A stretch of 64,000 nt of DNA from Daphnia pulex. Taxonomy: Eukaryota; Arthropoda; Branchiopoda; Diplostraca; Daphniidae. Location: assembly GCF_021134715.1 (NCBI RefSeq), contig NC_060020.1, positions 5,704,001-5,768,000 on the forward strand, written 5' to 3'. The notes beneath the pieces are model-generated. The model was not told the origin of the DNA and did not search any database. It saw nothing but the letters and a program-made list of their open reading frames with translations. Position 1 is the first letter of the stretch; each line of letters begins with the position of its first letter. The position numbers were made by a program, and so were the translations under genes. Of this stretch, positions 10,801 through 21,204 are shown in pieces.

Positions 10801-12700
10801 TGGACAAATTCAATTGTGACGCTTACATTGCGCAGCAAAAGCGGTTGCAGGGTTTCTCAAACCGAACCGCCGATTGCGTTATGCAAACAGTGTGGTTTTG
10901 TTAGCAGGGACTCGATTTCAGCGATTATACGAGGATGTTCCTGTGTGGCGTCAGGACCCTCTTGGTCTTAAAATTTTCGAATATTTCAGAATTTTCACCC
11001 ACAGACAAGGTTGTGAGTTAGAAAACCGGGCCTATAATCTGCATTCGTTCTACATATTATCAGCTATTTAATGAATCCTGACTGAATCAACAAAACGGCA
11101 AGAGAACAGTTCCAGTCAACCACATGGCTCAGGAATAATCGTACTCCGTATCACAATTTATAATCAACGCCACCACATAATCAAAAAGGAAGAAAAGAGA
11201 TAAATGTTTCCTACCTTATTAAAGCCTGGGAAATACAGCCAGGCATCACGCATTCATGCTCCATCCGCAGAAAAGTTAAATCAGCGGAATAGGAAAAAGG
11301 GGGTCCTCGTGAATACACCCACACACACATGGTGTACACGAGGACAGAGGAGAATTGAAGAAAGGGGAAGAAGAGATCCATAACTCGAACGATGTATCAG
11401 TGGTTTCTCCAATCAAATCTAAATAAAAAGTAAAAAATGGTTTACGAAAAAATATTTACAGAAATAACAAGTATGGGAAAGTTGAAAATCAAACAGTTGG
11501 CATAAAATTAAATTAATAATAAACGGGAGAATCTAAGATTTCCATATAAAACATTGTAATTATGCAAGTCATGAACCATTAAAATATCTAGCAGGCAACA
11601 GGAATAAAAGTAACGAAAATCATTTACCCAAACAATGATATGCTGAGATTGTTGCTGATGACATACCAGCACATGCAATACTCGCATGTCTCTTGGTCAT
11701 GATGGCTGGTTCAGGCCTCAAATATCTGCTATCACCTCAAACATCTAACATTCACAAATTTGGAACAGGTTTATAACCTTCTATTTAAGCTCCCATAATC
11801 ATGCTATTTGTATTCTTAGTTTAATTTACCTGCTGAACAGCATGAAGCTATTAAGCGATTCTATAAAGAGACGCGACCAGACTTGACACGATGACCACAT
11901 TTTTGTAAGTTATTTGCTGTGCTCATTTGTCGTGAATTCGCGATGTTTTTAAAAAAGCAGACGACCTTTTTCCCCTAATGAGCCATGTTTATTGATTAAG
12001 ATATCGATATAATTAAAAATCGACCCACTCTTCCCCTCTAAATCCAACCCACTGAAAACCTTAAAAGCGGTTTTGCGCTCGACATCCGCTGAACGGATCG
12101 GGATTATTTTCGTATAAATTAATAAGTCTCAGCAAATTACACTAAGCCCCCTACCGCAGTTAAGGTACAAGTTAAAATTTGCACGAAACCCGCAGATAAT
12201 TGCTTTATTTAGACCGAAACTCGCCACAATGACAACCTCCAGGATTATTTGTTTACCAAGAGTCACATTTTTTTTTAATGATGTCAACTCAACATGGTCA
12301 GACTGGTTGTATTAAATCACAACAGCAATCAAACAATTTAACAAAATGTAATAAGTATAACGGTGACCAAGCGCAGATAGGACTAGACATTGCTAAACAC
12401 TTGATAACGGACAAGTATAAAGGGAAATACAGATGGCGACATAAAAATTGTTTAAGATTAGAAAAATGTATTAATCAGCACGGCCAGCAAGCACGGCCGC
12501 TATTTAGATCCTTTGCCAAGTTCTAATTCTGGTCTCCTTTCGCTTGCATCGTTGCCAACGAACCCAAGCAGATTTTTTTTAAGTGTACAGAGGAGGAAAA
12601 GGTGTAGGTTTCCAGGATGAGGAGCAACAATGAAACTGAGGAACGGATATCTTGATCTTACACAGCTGCCGACGACAGAAATTTTGGGCCAACAACACTC
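7880..12700. other. Gene-poor interval upstream of the repo-like gene
   Basis: I find no multi-exon coding structure, rRNA, tRNA cloverleaf or transposase here. The open frames present (for example near 8000-8150, 9807-10118 and 10253-10492) lack splice support and recognisable motifs. The interval is the natural place for the enhancers of the homeobox gene. On reading I noticed one near match to the Gcm site (ATGCGGGA at about 9134; consensus ATRCGGGY) but no exact copy. Confidence 0.5.
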
Positions 12701-12702
12701 AG

Positions 12703-13045
12703 TTACTTCTTTCCTGTTTGTGAAAGTATATTGATCTCAATTCAAACTCTTTACAGATTTTTGGAAATTCGTTCTTACCCTTTCCGTCCTTCTTGTCTCC
12801 CTTTCCATCCTTCTTATCGCCTCCTTTCTGTTGTGTCAAGTTTTTAAAAGTAAACAATTCAATCAATTAGTTACGCAACAAATATTGAAAGCGTTTAATA
12901 TGGATGGCAATCAATACTTACATCTCCGCCTTTGCCACCTTTATTGTCACCGCCTGGAGATATAAATCAATATAAGAGACATTGTAAAGACGGTTTAGAT
13001 GATAGTCTTAACATTGAATTATTTCATACCTTTCTTGGGAGGCAT
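12703..13045 (-). CDS. Lysine/glycine-rich 35-residue peptide, four tiny exons
   Basis: Minus-strand exons 13045-13030, 12953-12922, 12827-12779 and 12713-12703 (coding parts 16, 32, 49 and 11 nt) join through GT-AG introns of 76, 94 and 65 bp into one frame ending in TAA. The peptide starts MPPKKGGDNKGG and has repeated K-K-D-G-K-G-D modules: 13 Lys, 12 Gly and 6 Asp out of 35. No signal peptide, hydrophobic segment or Cys. I recognise no family. Every junction closes in phase and the small exons keep the same composition, which argues for a real gene. Its divergent neighbour codes for another tiny Lys-rich peptide with a similar start, and both upstream regions share a CACGTG and the 10-mer GAACCAATCG. 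A disordered, cytosolic or nuclear, polyanion-binding role is a guess. Confidence 0.6.
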
Positions 13046-13232
13046 TGCTCTGAGTTTGTACTAAGTGCGAGTGGATGAAAACTGCTAGATTCCAGTCCAG
13101 TCTGGCGACGAATGAATACTCTCTGCGATTTTAACTGGAGCGGATTCACAACAAACTGTAGTCGTGGACATAGCCAAGGGGACGTCGTCGATATGTTACA
13201 CGAGCACGCACCATCGAGAGGAGGAGTCGAGT

Positions 13233-13238
13233 CACGTG
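13233..13238. promoter_or_regulatory. CACGTG E-box in palindromic GTCACGTGAC
   Basis: A perfect 10-bp palindrome at 13231-13240, about 190 bp upstream of the leftward micro-gene's ATG. It matches the CLEAR/USF/MITF-type E-box. A CCAAT box on the same strand lies at 13259-13268 within GAACCAATCG, an exact 10-mer also found upstream of the rightward micro-gene. Confidence 0.55.
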
Positions 13239-13269
13239 ACACAGTTCTCCGGATTTCCCGATTGGTTCC

Positions 13270-14630
13270 TCCGGCAGACGAGATCCAGATTGTTCGGGAC
13301 AAAACTGCGTGTTTAAACAGTTTGGCTGGATATTCAAAAATCGATCAATCAAAATCATTTTAGGCTGCACATCTAAATATTCCATGTGACTTGGACTTAA
13401 AATAATTTTTTGGTTAATGGCATATTCCTTTACCATCTATATGCAAAGCAATATGGATAAGGTACTTCAAATTTTAACTTACTAAAAGACAACGCAGCGG
13501 AGATGTTATCGGCCATTGAGCTGTTGCAGCTTAGAATAGGGGGGCCAGGCAAAAATTCGTATTTTTCTTTCTCGTGTTTGTAAATAGCTGCACGAGGTAC
13601 AAAATAAAACTGGTTTCAACTGGATCGCCAAGGATATATGCTTACGGGTGGGACTCTTGCTATTCTGGTTTGTAGGCGCGCGGGTATTGATCCGGCAGTG
13701 AATCGACAGACCGTAGACGGTAGCGAGTAGAACCCATCATATACTGGATGCGAAAGAGAGAAACGACCTAAACAATCAAAACATTAATCGAGGAGACATT
13801 TTGAAAACAACAACAACAACAAACAAAAAACGAAAACAATTAATACTTGCACCAGCAGGAAAACATTTCGATCAGGAAGAGATCTAATCTAATCAACAAC
13901 CGCTTTTGTTTTGGGAACAAAAGAGTGGACCGGCGTTGAAGTGGAACTGCGTCACATGAGTCCACAAGTCTATCAGCAGGTTACACGCAGAAGGTCATTT
14001 GACCTGTGTACACGGGTTGCACCCAGTGAAAGGAGGTAAAAACAAAACAAAAACATTCATGTGTAAAACTACGATTTACTACGTACTGTAAATTGTTCTT
14101 AAGCAGCGAGTCCTATGACACACCTGATGATAAAGAACCAGGATGCATCATGTGATATTCATGACATTACTCGGCTATAGTAATTATAAAAATGACGCCA
14201 ACCCCAAAGAATTTCAAAATATCCTTTTATCACTTGCTCTCCCATGTTGTTTATGAGAAGCACAGCCGTTGCTGGAAAAGCGAAATGCCGTTTCAGAAAA
14301 TGTATTTCTGAACTGAAATGGCCTCAAGGTTCAAACGTCTTTTAAACGAAGTTTTCTTTTAGAAAAATGCCCTCAAAACTTGAAAAATTGCCCTAATAAA
14401 CCGGTAATAACAAGTTCTTAAAATTTAAGGATCATCAGATTGCCTTACATCTCTTATTTAGCCCACCCGATCTATACAGTACATATAAGCACGGAAAACT
14501 GCAACCTGTTCAATTTGTGATATCAACCCCCAAGCAAATGCAAGGCGATCGAATGCGCAACACAAAGGAAAAAAAAAATAGTAAATAAGTGTCCAAAAAA
14601 ATATGTCGGTGTTAAATTCTGGGCGTCCTT
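13270..14630. other. Intergenic between the two divergent micro-genes
   Basis: AT-rich and largely unstructured. I see no coding exons. It presumably holds the upstream regulatory regions of both micro-genes. Confidence 0.4.
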
Positions 14631-14636
14631 TATAGC

Positions 14637-14654
14637 GAATGTTCTAGAACATTC
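14637..14654. promoter_or_regulatory. Heat-shock element, four perfect alternating units
   Basis: GAAtgTTCtaGAAcaTTC: four nGAAn pentamers in perfect head-to-head/tail-to-tail spacing, the ideal binding site for trimeric HSF. It lies about 80 bp upstream of a TATA box and about 185 bp upstream of the ATG at 14840, the usual geometry of arthropod heat-shock promoters. Confidence 0.88.
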
Positions 14655-14668
14655 TGGGGAAACATAGT

Positions 14669-14674
14669 CACGTG
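14669..14674. promoter_or_regulatory. CACGTG E-box
   Basis: A second CACGTG, here between the heat-shock element and the CCAAT box (GAACCAATCG, 14704-14713) of the rightward micro-gene. The same two motifs occur upstream of the leftward micro-gene, in the reverse order. Confidence 0.55.
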
Positions 14675-14732
14675 GTGTGATTTTACCCCGTGAGCGCCGG
14701 GACGAACCAATCGCACCGGGGCAAAATTCTAC

Positions 14733-14740
14733 TATATAAG
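14733..14740 (+). promoter_or_regulatory. TATA box of the heat-shock-type micro-gene
   Basis: TATATAAG at a normal distance from a start site expected near 14763-14770. Together with the heat-shock element and CCAAT box this is a complete, compact promoter. Confidence 0.75.
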
Positions 14741-14839
14741 GACCTACTGCCGGGGTCTGTCAACGCGCAGTTTCTTAGTACCAATCGCATCCCGTACTTA
14801 CAACCTTCAGTCAGACTCTCTCAAACTACTTCGTTCAAG

Positions 14840-15031
14840 ATGCCAAAGAAATCCGACAGCAAACCTAAAGCCGAAGTAAGTAATCTAGCGAATTAGTATG
14901 CTGTTTTTCTTTTGTGTTGTATGCAATAACTTACCAAGTGTTATTCCGTTTGTTTGAATCTGTAGAAGGTGACCGAGGAGAAAAAGGTCGAGAAGAAGGA
15001 GGATGCTAAGAAAGATAGCAAAAAGAAATAA
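14840..15031 (+). CDS. Lysine-rich 33-residue peptide under a heat-shock promoter
   Basis: Two exons, 14840-14875 and 14966-15031, separated by a 90-bp GTAAGT...TGTAG intron, code for 33 residues ending in three lysines and TAA. It starts MPKKSDSKPKAEKV and continues with K-K-V-E-K-K-E-D-A-K-K: 14 Lys, 5 Glu, 3 Asp and no hydrophobic core. The ATG is the first after the predicted start site and follows TTCAAG. The composition resembles a charged, intrinsically disordered chaperone- or dehydrin-like fragment, but I recognise no family. An AATAAA at about 15222 can end the transcript. The promoter predicts induction by heat or proteotoxic stress (inference). The divergent neighbour at 12703-13045 appears to be a related micro-gene. 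Confidence 0.72.
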
Positions 15032-16686
15032 TCCGGAAAAGATGCTTCCTTTGTCATGGCGGTACGTACAGCTGCTATGAAAATCGCAGCCGCTCATTTG
15101 TTCTTACCCTGGAGACATGCCATGCAAAACAGTCCTGAGGACATCATCGTACTCTTAATTTTTCCTAAAAATGAATTTGATTTTATACCGAAAATTATGT
15201 TTGAAATTGATCATTCCTCTTAATAAATGATTTAACCTTTCGGTAATGATGTGTTCTTGACTTCCTGGTTTTATTATCTTCCTTCGATAATTTCAAGCGG
15301 CGTTCAAAATAATCTTTCGAAATGAAATAAGTGAAATTAAATGATAACTATATAAAGTTAATTATTACCGCTACCTTATTCTTTAAATCATTAAAACGTT
15401 CTGGCTACTGCGCTCTCAAGTTCTTGCAACTCGCCACAAAAGATTCATAAGGGAACCTTTTTAACAAACCACACGAATGAATACTTAAAACTGATAAAAT
15501 AAATTTATAACTATCTAGTAGTTACCAGTTTGCTTGTCCATGAAAGCCTCCGGTCAGAGCTTGTTTTCGTAATAAGATAACGCAAAAGAAAAAAAAAATC
15601 GATGGGAATTAATTATCCTAAAATCAAAGATTAGTTACATTTTTAGATTAAGACGTAAATTACATATCAGGAGTTAGAAACTGAGTATCAATTATTGGTA
15701 ACATAGGTTATCATATTTCTTGCTTCTTGAGACTTTAAACATGAACCGAATGTTGGTAACACGAGTGCCCATGACATGGACGGATAACGTCTGGTCTCTA
15801 GGAAGTATAAAAATAGATGGCTAAATGATCTAGTTTTCTGCATTTAGGTTCGCAATTAATAGCTGGAGTGAGTCAATTACTCACCACCTACAGAAACACA
15901 ATGATCAACCTTTTACATTCATGGCTATTAGCCAACCAATCCGTCGCGGCATTGACACGCGACAACTGTATTGTTTTGTTCTTCGTACACGCGACATCTG
16001 CAAATCTCGAACATATCTGCTCTTTTTTACAACTGCAAATTAATAAGGGAAAAATAATATTGAATCTCATAATATCAGAAATTTAAGGGCGGTAGAGTTT
16101 CAGGGATTTAGCCAATTTGAAATGTGGGGCAGTGCAACACAGATGACACGACTTTTGACAAGATTTTGAAAAACGTCATTGTTAGGACATTGTCATCCTC
16201 AAAAACTTGGCCATAGGAACAAACACAATCCGTAAAGTTTTGTATATATGTATATATAATATAGATATATATATATGTACGTTTAGATATATATCTATGG
16301 CTCTGATAATTCTGTATTATTTGGACTTGGTTGGGTGGAATTGATTTGGATGGGAAAATGAATGGTACATTGGGAGGCATAGGGACTGGTGAGCAGATGT
16401 TGACATGGCAGGTCCAACTGGTAGCAGCCATCAACCGCATGATCGAACAGGTGATTTACTTTATCAACACTTACTGGATATGGTGGTGCGCTTTCTTGTA
16501 CACCACGATGTGAATACTGACTATGACTAGATGAAGAAACGGGGTAAAGATAGGAGCAGCAAGGCTCAACTTCCCTAAGCTCTGAGTTGAGCAGCAAGCT
16601 CCATTCCATTGGTCACAAATCAGGGAATCTGTTAGTTTGGAACATTAAAAAAAAACCAAAAAACAAGTAGATTTTAAGTTTCAACG
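15032..16686. other. Intergenic, AT-rich
   Basis: Contains the 3' UTR of the micro-gene, an AT-rich stretch, and an open frame at 16609-16295 (minus) that I could not connect to any gene. ANKRD13C family proteins normally end where the stop at 16687 lies, so this frame is not an obvious missing C-terminal exon. Confidence 0.4.
16244..16300. repeat. (TA)-rich simple repeat
   Basis: Alternating TATATA with interruptions (TATATGTATATATAATATAG and similar). No further meaning seen. Confidence 0.7.
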
Positions 16687-18581
16687 TTATGTCTTTGCAG
16701 AATTGTCATACCTTCCGGGGTTCTCGGTATAATCCTTGGGGATTTGAAACAAAGAATCTGGCATATTGTTGCGAAATTCAAAGTCTTGAAAATTAACTCG
16801 TGTTGTTATGGTCGGTAAAATTGGAATGTCAACTTTTACGGGAAAACCGGGCGGTAGTTTCATTTCAACGAATTCACGGAGCTTGCTAAAATGTTTGACA
16901 GGCGCTACAACTTCCAACACATCTAACAGCATCGCTTTGGATAACGGAAAATCTTGGCACTTGAAAATGTAAGAATGAAAATATTTCCTGAGTGGTAAGT
17001 ACATTTGGTTATCAAGAAAAAAGGAGATGCGTTAATACCATGGCAACAGTAGCGCGGAATGTTTTAGACACATCTTTGCATATGAGTTGTCTACCCAAAT
17101 TTGGAGGGTGACTACAATTGATGTAATCATTCCAGCTGAGGATCGTTTTAATTGGCGCAGGTAAAGACCCTCTGCGTATGGGTTCGCCGTTGCTGGTCTC
17201 AGTCAAACTCGAACTAGAACCTTTCGTCAGGGTCTCCATCAAAGCCTTATTTTTGCGAAGGTCTTCTTGAGTAAGGTGTTCTCTCCTCTTGCGGGATTCA
17301 AAAACCAAACCTCCAATAGAAAAGAATTCAGCCTGATATGGACCCACCATTTCCTGAACGAAAAAGTATACAATTTGAGAATGTAGGTGCTTTAAGGAAG
17401 AAAACACTTATCGTTACCGTTTTGTCAGCACGAAAAAAGAAACCAGTTTGAGCGCGGTTGAACGTAATGAAACGTGTCGACATTTGAACAGCTACTATAT
17501 CGTTACTCATTAGGATATCGACTTCGTCTTCTATCTCACTCTCCGATTCCTACTTAGACAAAACCAAAATTTAATTGTTTACTGTAAAATTGGAAAACGC
17601 ATTTCAAAACTTTACCTGATACCGAATTTGTTGATAAACTTTCTGTTTGTTATCTAGTATAAAAAGTGACTGTTGTCGTTCGGCTTCTCCATTAAATACA
17701 ATACTTATGTCCCCACGCTCCCAATGCATGTCAGTAAAATCAACTAAAGTTGTATCAACCCGTATTTTTGAACCTTTCTTATGGATGCGACAAATATCAG
17801 ACGGCAGTATGCGTGATACCAATGGTACTACATCACAAATAAATAAAAATCTTACTTCCAATTAAATGGTCATTTCTAAATTGGAATGAAACCTACCCCA
17901 GCTTTGAAAATCCCATTTGAGTTGTAAGTAAAAGTCACCCATTTGCTTTAATGCCTGGATCAGTTTTGGTCTCCTTTCTTCCAACTGTTCTTTACTTTGT
18001 TGCTTAAGTTTCCTCAATAGCAACAGAACTAGATCAATAAGAACTTGTTAGACAAATTATTGTGATCACATAATTTCAGAAAAACTAACTTGTTTGTCGA
18101 TCACCGTAGCTGATAGCTTCAGCGAGTGGATTCCAGCCAAGTCCATTCTTAATTTTAACCTGAGCATTGTGGGCTAGCAGCAAATGTATGCATTCTGCAA
18201 AAGAAATGTCAAAATAAGTATAAATTCCTTTTTTCAAATTTTCTATTGTAAGGACTTGCCTTTGTGACCCAACATAACTGCCAAATGAAGAACTGTGTTC
18301 CCTACAACAGAAAATTAATATTTTATTTATCGAAACGATATTTAAAAAAAAAAGCAAAATTAATCGAGCCATGTTCACGGAGACAGGATGCCGCTCAAAA
18401 CAATAAAATTTTATTGTATAAAAAAAAAGAAAAAATATAGTTGTAAGTTAGTGAAATAAAAGTCACCATGTTTATCCTTTTGGTTAATATCTGTAGTACG
18501 TAAAAGAGAAGACAATTGACGAATATCGTTACGATAAACACACGAGTGTAGCGGGAATAATGAACTTGAATCATCGGCCAT
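16687..18581 (-). CDS. ANKRD13C: ANKRD13C homologue, ankyrin-repeat receptor-biogenesis factor
   Basis: Eight minus-strand exons: 18581-18467, 18301-18260, 18194-18090, 18028-17897, 17827-17616, 17549-17418, 17353-17039, 16959-16687; 441 residues. The N-terminus has ankyrin repeats (K-H-G-N-T-V-L-H-L-A-V-M-L-G-H-K, then GWNPLAEAISYGDRQ). The GPCR-chaperone domain follows, with ALKQMGDFYLQLKWDFQSW, LVSRILPSD, DTTLVDFTDMHWERGD, FNRAQTGFFFRADKT, ESRKRREHLTQEDLRKNKA and KLPPGFPVKVDIPILPTIT. It ends after E-N-P-G-R-Y, as human ANKRD13C does after D-P-S-R-F, so the paralogues' ubiquitin-interacting tail is absent as expected. The family regulates biogenesis and exit of G-protein-coupled receptors at the ER membrane. 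The second intron uses a GC donor. About 100 residues shorter than the human protein, all at the N-terminus. Shares an upstream region with TRAIP. Confidence 0.95.
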
Positions 18582-19355
18582 TTTTCATGTTTACCTTTCG
18601 TTCCGCACACTGGATAAACAGAGATATCACAAGTTGACTAGAATTCTAGAAATATTACGGCAAAAATATTGCTGACACTAGCGCTTTTGTAGCTTAACTT
18701 GCAACTGTAGCAACACTCGACACTTTTTAAATTTAAGCTTCTGGGTCTAGTCGCTAGAGTGCGGGAGTGAAAAGACCTTTTTATTCTTTTCATCTTGCCT
18801 TATCTCCATTTTCTTTGGTTCTGCAAAGTCACAAACAAAAAAACATAACATTTTTTAAAATAGAGCAATATTTTGTAGAAAAAAATGAAAAAATAATATT
18901 CTTAAAAAATAAACCCCAAATTTGTGTTTAACTTTGTTATTTGGGAGAAAAAGGTTGTAACCAATTTTTCTCATGTGACACACGAATATTACACAAAAGG
19001 CGCGTTAAATGGAGGCGCTAGTGGTCGATTTCCAAAATAAGTTTAACTCTTTGTCGATCTTCAACTTTCTGTGAGTCATGAGTAATTTAGGTAAGAATTT
19101 GGTTCAAACGTTTGTCCTTGGTGCTAATTTGTGAGGCTACTGATGGTCTCAGTGGTGTTGAAGGAGAAGTAAAGTTAAACTTTTCTACCTAAACATTTTG
19201 TGTTTATCTCAGACTACATAGTCTGTTATCCCACTTTGTTTATGTGTTAATTTGGAATAATTTCCTTGATGAGTGGTAAACTCATTTCTTTTACTCATGA
19301 TTAATTATCTTTTCAGATTTGTAAAAGCTACTGGTTTAGTTTACAAAGCCACACA
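18582..19355. promoter_or_regulatory. Divergent promoter region, ANKRD13C / TRAIP
   Basis: The two start codons face away from each other across 774 bp. No TATA box is obvious. A possible noncoding first exon of TRAIP ends at the donor in AATTTAG|GTAAGA near 19092; an acceptor TTTTCAG precedes the coding exon near 19317. Confidence 0.5.
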
Positions 19356-20867
19356 ATGCGTGCCCAGTGTTCTGTCTGTCAGGAGCTCTTTGGTGACTCT
19401 GATGTCGTCATGGCTCCACAATGTGGTCACACATTTCACAACACTTGCATCACACAATGGCTTGGGTAACACCTTTAATACAGTTTTCTTGTTGATATCC
19501 TTAACATCTTTTTCCTTAAATGTACAGTACCAAGAAATCTTGTCCAACCTGTCGTCAAACCACGTCTAATGAAAAACTAGGCAGAATCTTCTTTGATATT
19601 GCTTTCTCTGTTGAAGTGGACTCTGCAGATCTTCAACAAAAGCTGGATGAAATGTCCCTGGAATTTCAAGTTGTACAAAGAGAACTGAGAGAAGTTAGGC
19701 AAGAGAATGTTACTCTAAAGAAAAAATCTAACAAGTACTGTAAAGAAAAAAAGGAAAGTGCAGAAAAAGTTCGTGAGTCGGAAACCGTCATAAGCAACCT
19801 CCAACAGAGAGTCGATTTCCTGAATAAGCAAGTTAAGTCTTTCGCCATCGTAGAAGAAGAGCTGCAGACTTGTAAAGGAAAGCTTAAACTGATGGAAAAT
19901 GTTCAACAAATTGTGACTGCTACTCATGACGAAGTAAAAGAAATGCTGGAGCAATATGGTGATCACTCAGAAACGGCCAAATCCTTGAGCACGCAATGTG
20001 TGATTTTAAGCAGGTACTGAATAATATCAGCCAACATTCAAAGCTTTGTTTCAAAGTTTATTTTCCCATAGGGAGCTGAATACTAAAGTACAACTAAAGC
20101 AGAAAGCCGACGAAGAGTTAAGAAAATGTCGACGACTCCTAAGCACTTTCCGCCTTGAACTCCAGCAAACCAAGAAGGAATTGAAGGAGAAAGAAGAGCA
20201 ATCCAGCTTGGCAGAAGAGGATATTAAAAGATATACTACAGAAAATGCAAAACTGCAAGAAAAGCTTAAGGCCCTTACGGAGTCGATCTCATCGCCGAGT
20301 GGTGATCCTCGCAACTCTGCGCTGTCTCGTCTAATCAATGAGAGTCCTGCGCCGACTAACCTTCGAATGTCTAATCTTCTCATGACAACGCCATCGTCAC
20401 CTTCTACTCCATTAGTTCCGCTTAGAATGAAACCTTCGAACGTTCCTTCGTCTAGATTGATGTTGTCATCGCAAAATATTTCGAGCATGCAGCCCAAACT
20501 TAGCAATCCTGAACAAGAAGAAGCAGCTTCCAGTACTCAGCGAAAGGAGGCTCGCAAAGCTAGCAGTTCATCCGCATCCGTTGATGGTGAATCCCTGAAG
20601 TTTAAAAAAATGAAAGTCGATCCAGTACCGTCAACTAGTGGTTATTTCTATGATGGATTTGGAGGTCACGCAAAACCCGAAATTTACCCAAAAGGTGCCG
20701 GTTCCTCCAGTTCATCACTTTCAGGCACTAAAAAGAAGAGAGGACCAGTTACAATGAAAATTAAAGGTAAAAACTGTTAATCATTACTGAAATAGGATAT
20801 TTAACGACGTTTTTTCTTTACAGGTAAAACGCAGACCACGACCTTAGATTACTTTTACTCTCAATAA
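19356..20867 (+). CDS. TRAIP: TRAIP / nopo, RING E3 ubiquitin ligase of replication stress
   Basis: Four coding exons, 19356-19465, 19528-20013, 20072-20766 and 20824-20867, give 444 residues. The N-terminal RING is C5-x2-C8-x14-C23-x-H25-x2-H28-x2-C31-x10-C42-x2-C45 (C3H2C3). Then comes the family linker N-E-K-L-G-R-I-F-F-D-I-A-F and a long coiled coil over roughly residues 70-300. The motif G-Y-F-Y-D-G-F-G-G-H in the C-terminal third matches the conserved T-G-F-D-G-L-G-G-R of human TRAIP. The last 44-nt exon encodes T-Q-T-T-T-L-D-Y-F-Y-S-Q, in the place of the human C-terminal PCNA-interacting box. TRAIP ubiquitinates the CMG helicase and stalled-fork proteins in the nucleus; the fly orthologue nopo is needed for embryonic genome integrity. 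Length is close to the human 469 residues. Confidence 0.93.
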
Positions 20868-20967
20868 TATAAATTGAAGATGTTAATTTGCTGCTAATAG
20901 TCTATCCGTCAGATGTCCAATACAAATTATATTTTGTACAGATTGTCTTAAAATATATAACTGGCGT

Positions 20968-20973
20968 AATAAA
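20968..20973 (+). terminator. Polyadenylation signal AATAAA of TRAIP
   Basis: First canonical AATAAA downstream of the TRAIP stop codon, 101 bp after it and 232 bp before the facing RpL29 stop. Confidence 0.65.
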
Positions 20974-21204
20974 AAACAAATTGGTCTTTTTTGTATCCTT
21001 GTAGATTTAAGTAATCTGCTGCATGAAGCCATGAACAACAATAGTCGGCTTTTTTTGGCAAAACAATTCTATAAGTCTTATGATTTAGTTATAAATTATA
21101 TTACATTAATTATAAATTTAGGTAATAGATGAAAAGGTAGAATCAAGATTTGTATTTAGAACATTTTGTTTTACACAAAACTTAATCCTCGCGAATTTGA
21201 GAAA

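Noticed and set aside
12903..13045. Possibility that the Lys/Gly-rich exons are just low-complexity DNA
   Set aside because: Four consecutive exon pieces keep one frame through three GT-AG introns and end in a stop with the same composition, which is unlikely by chance; kept as a gene with moderate confidence.
16295..16609. Minus-strand open frame downstream of ANKRD13C, considered as an extra C-terminal exon
   Set aside because: ANKRD13C already ends at the family's normal C-terminus (E-N-P-G-R-Y), and no UIM-like motif is present in this frame.
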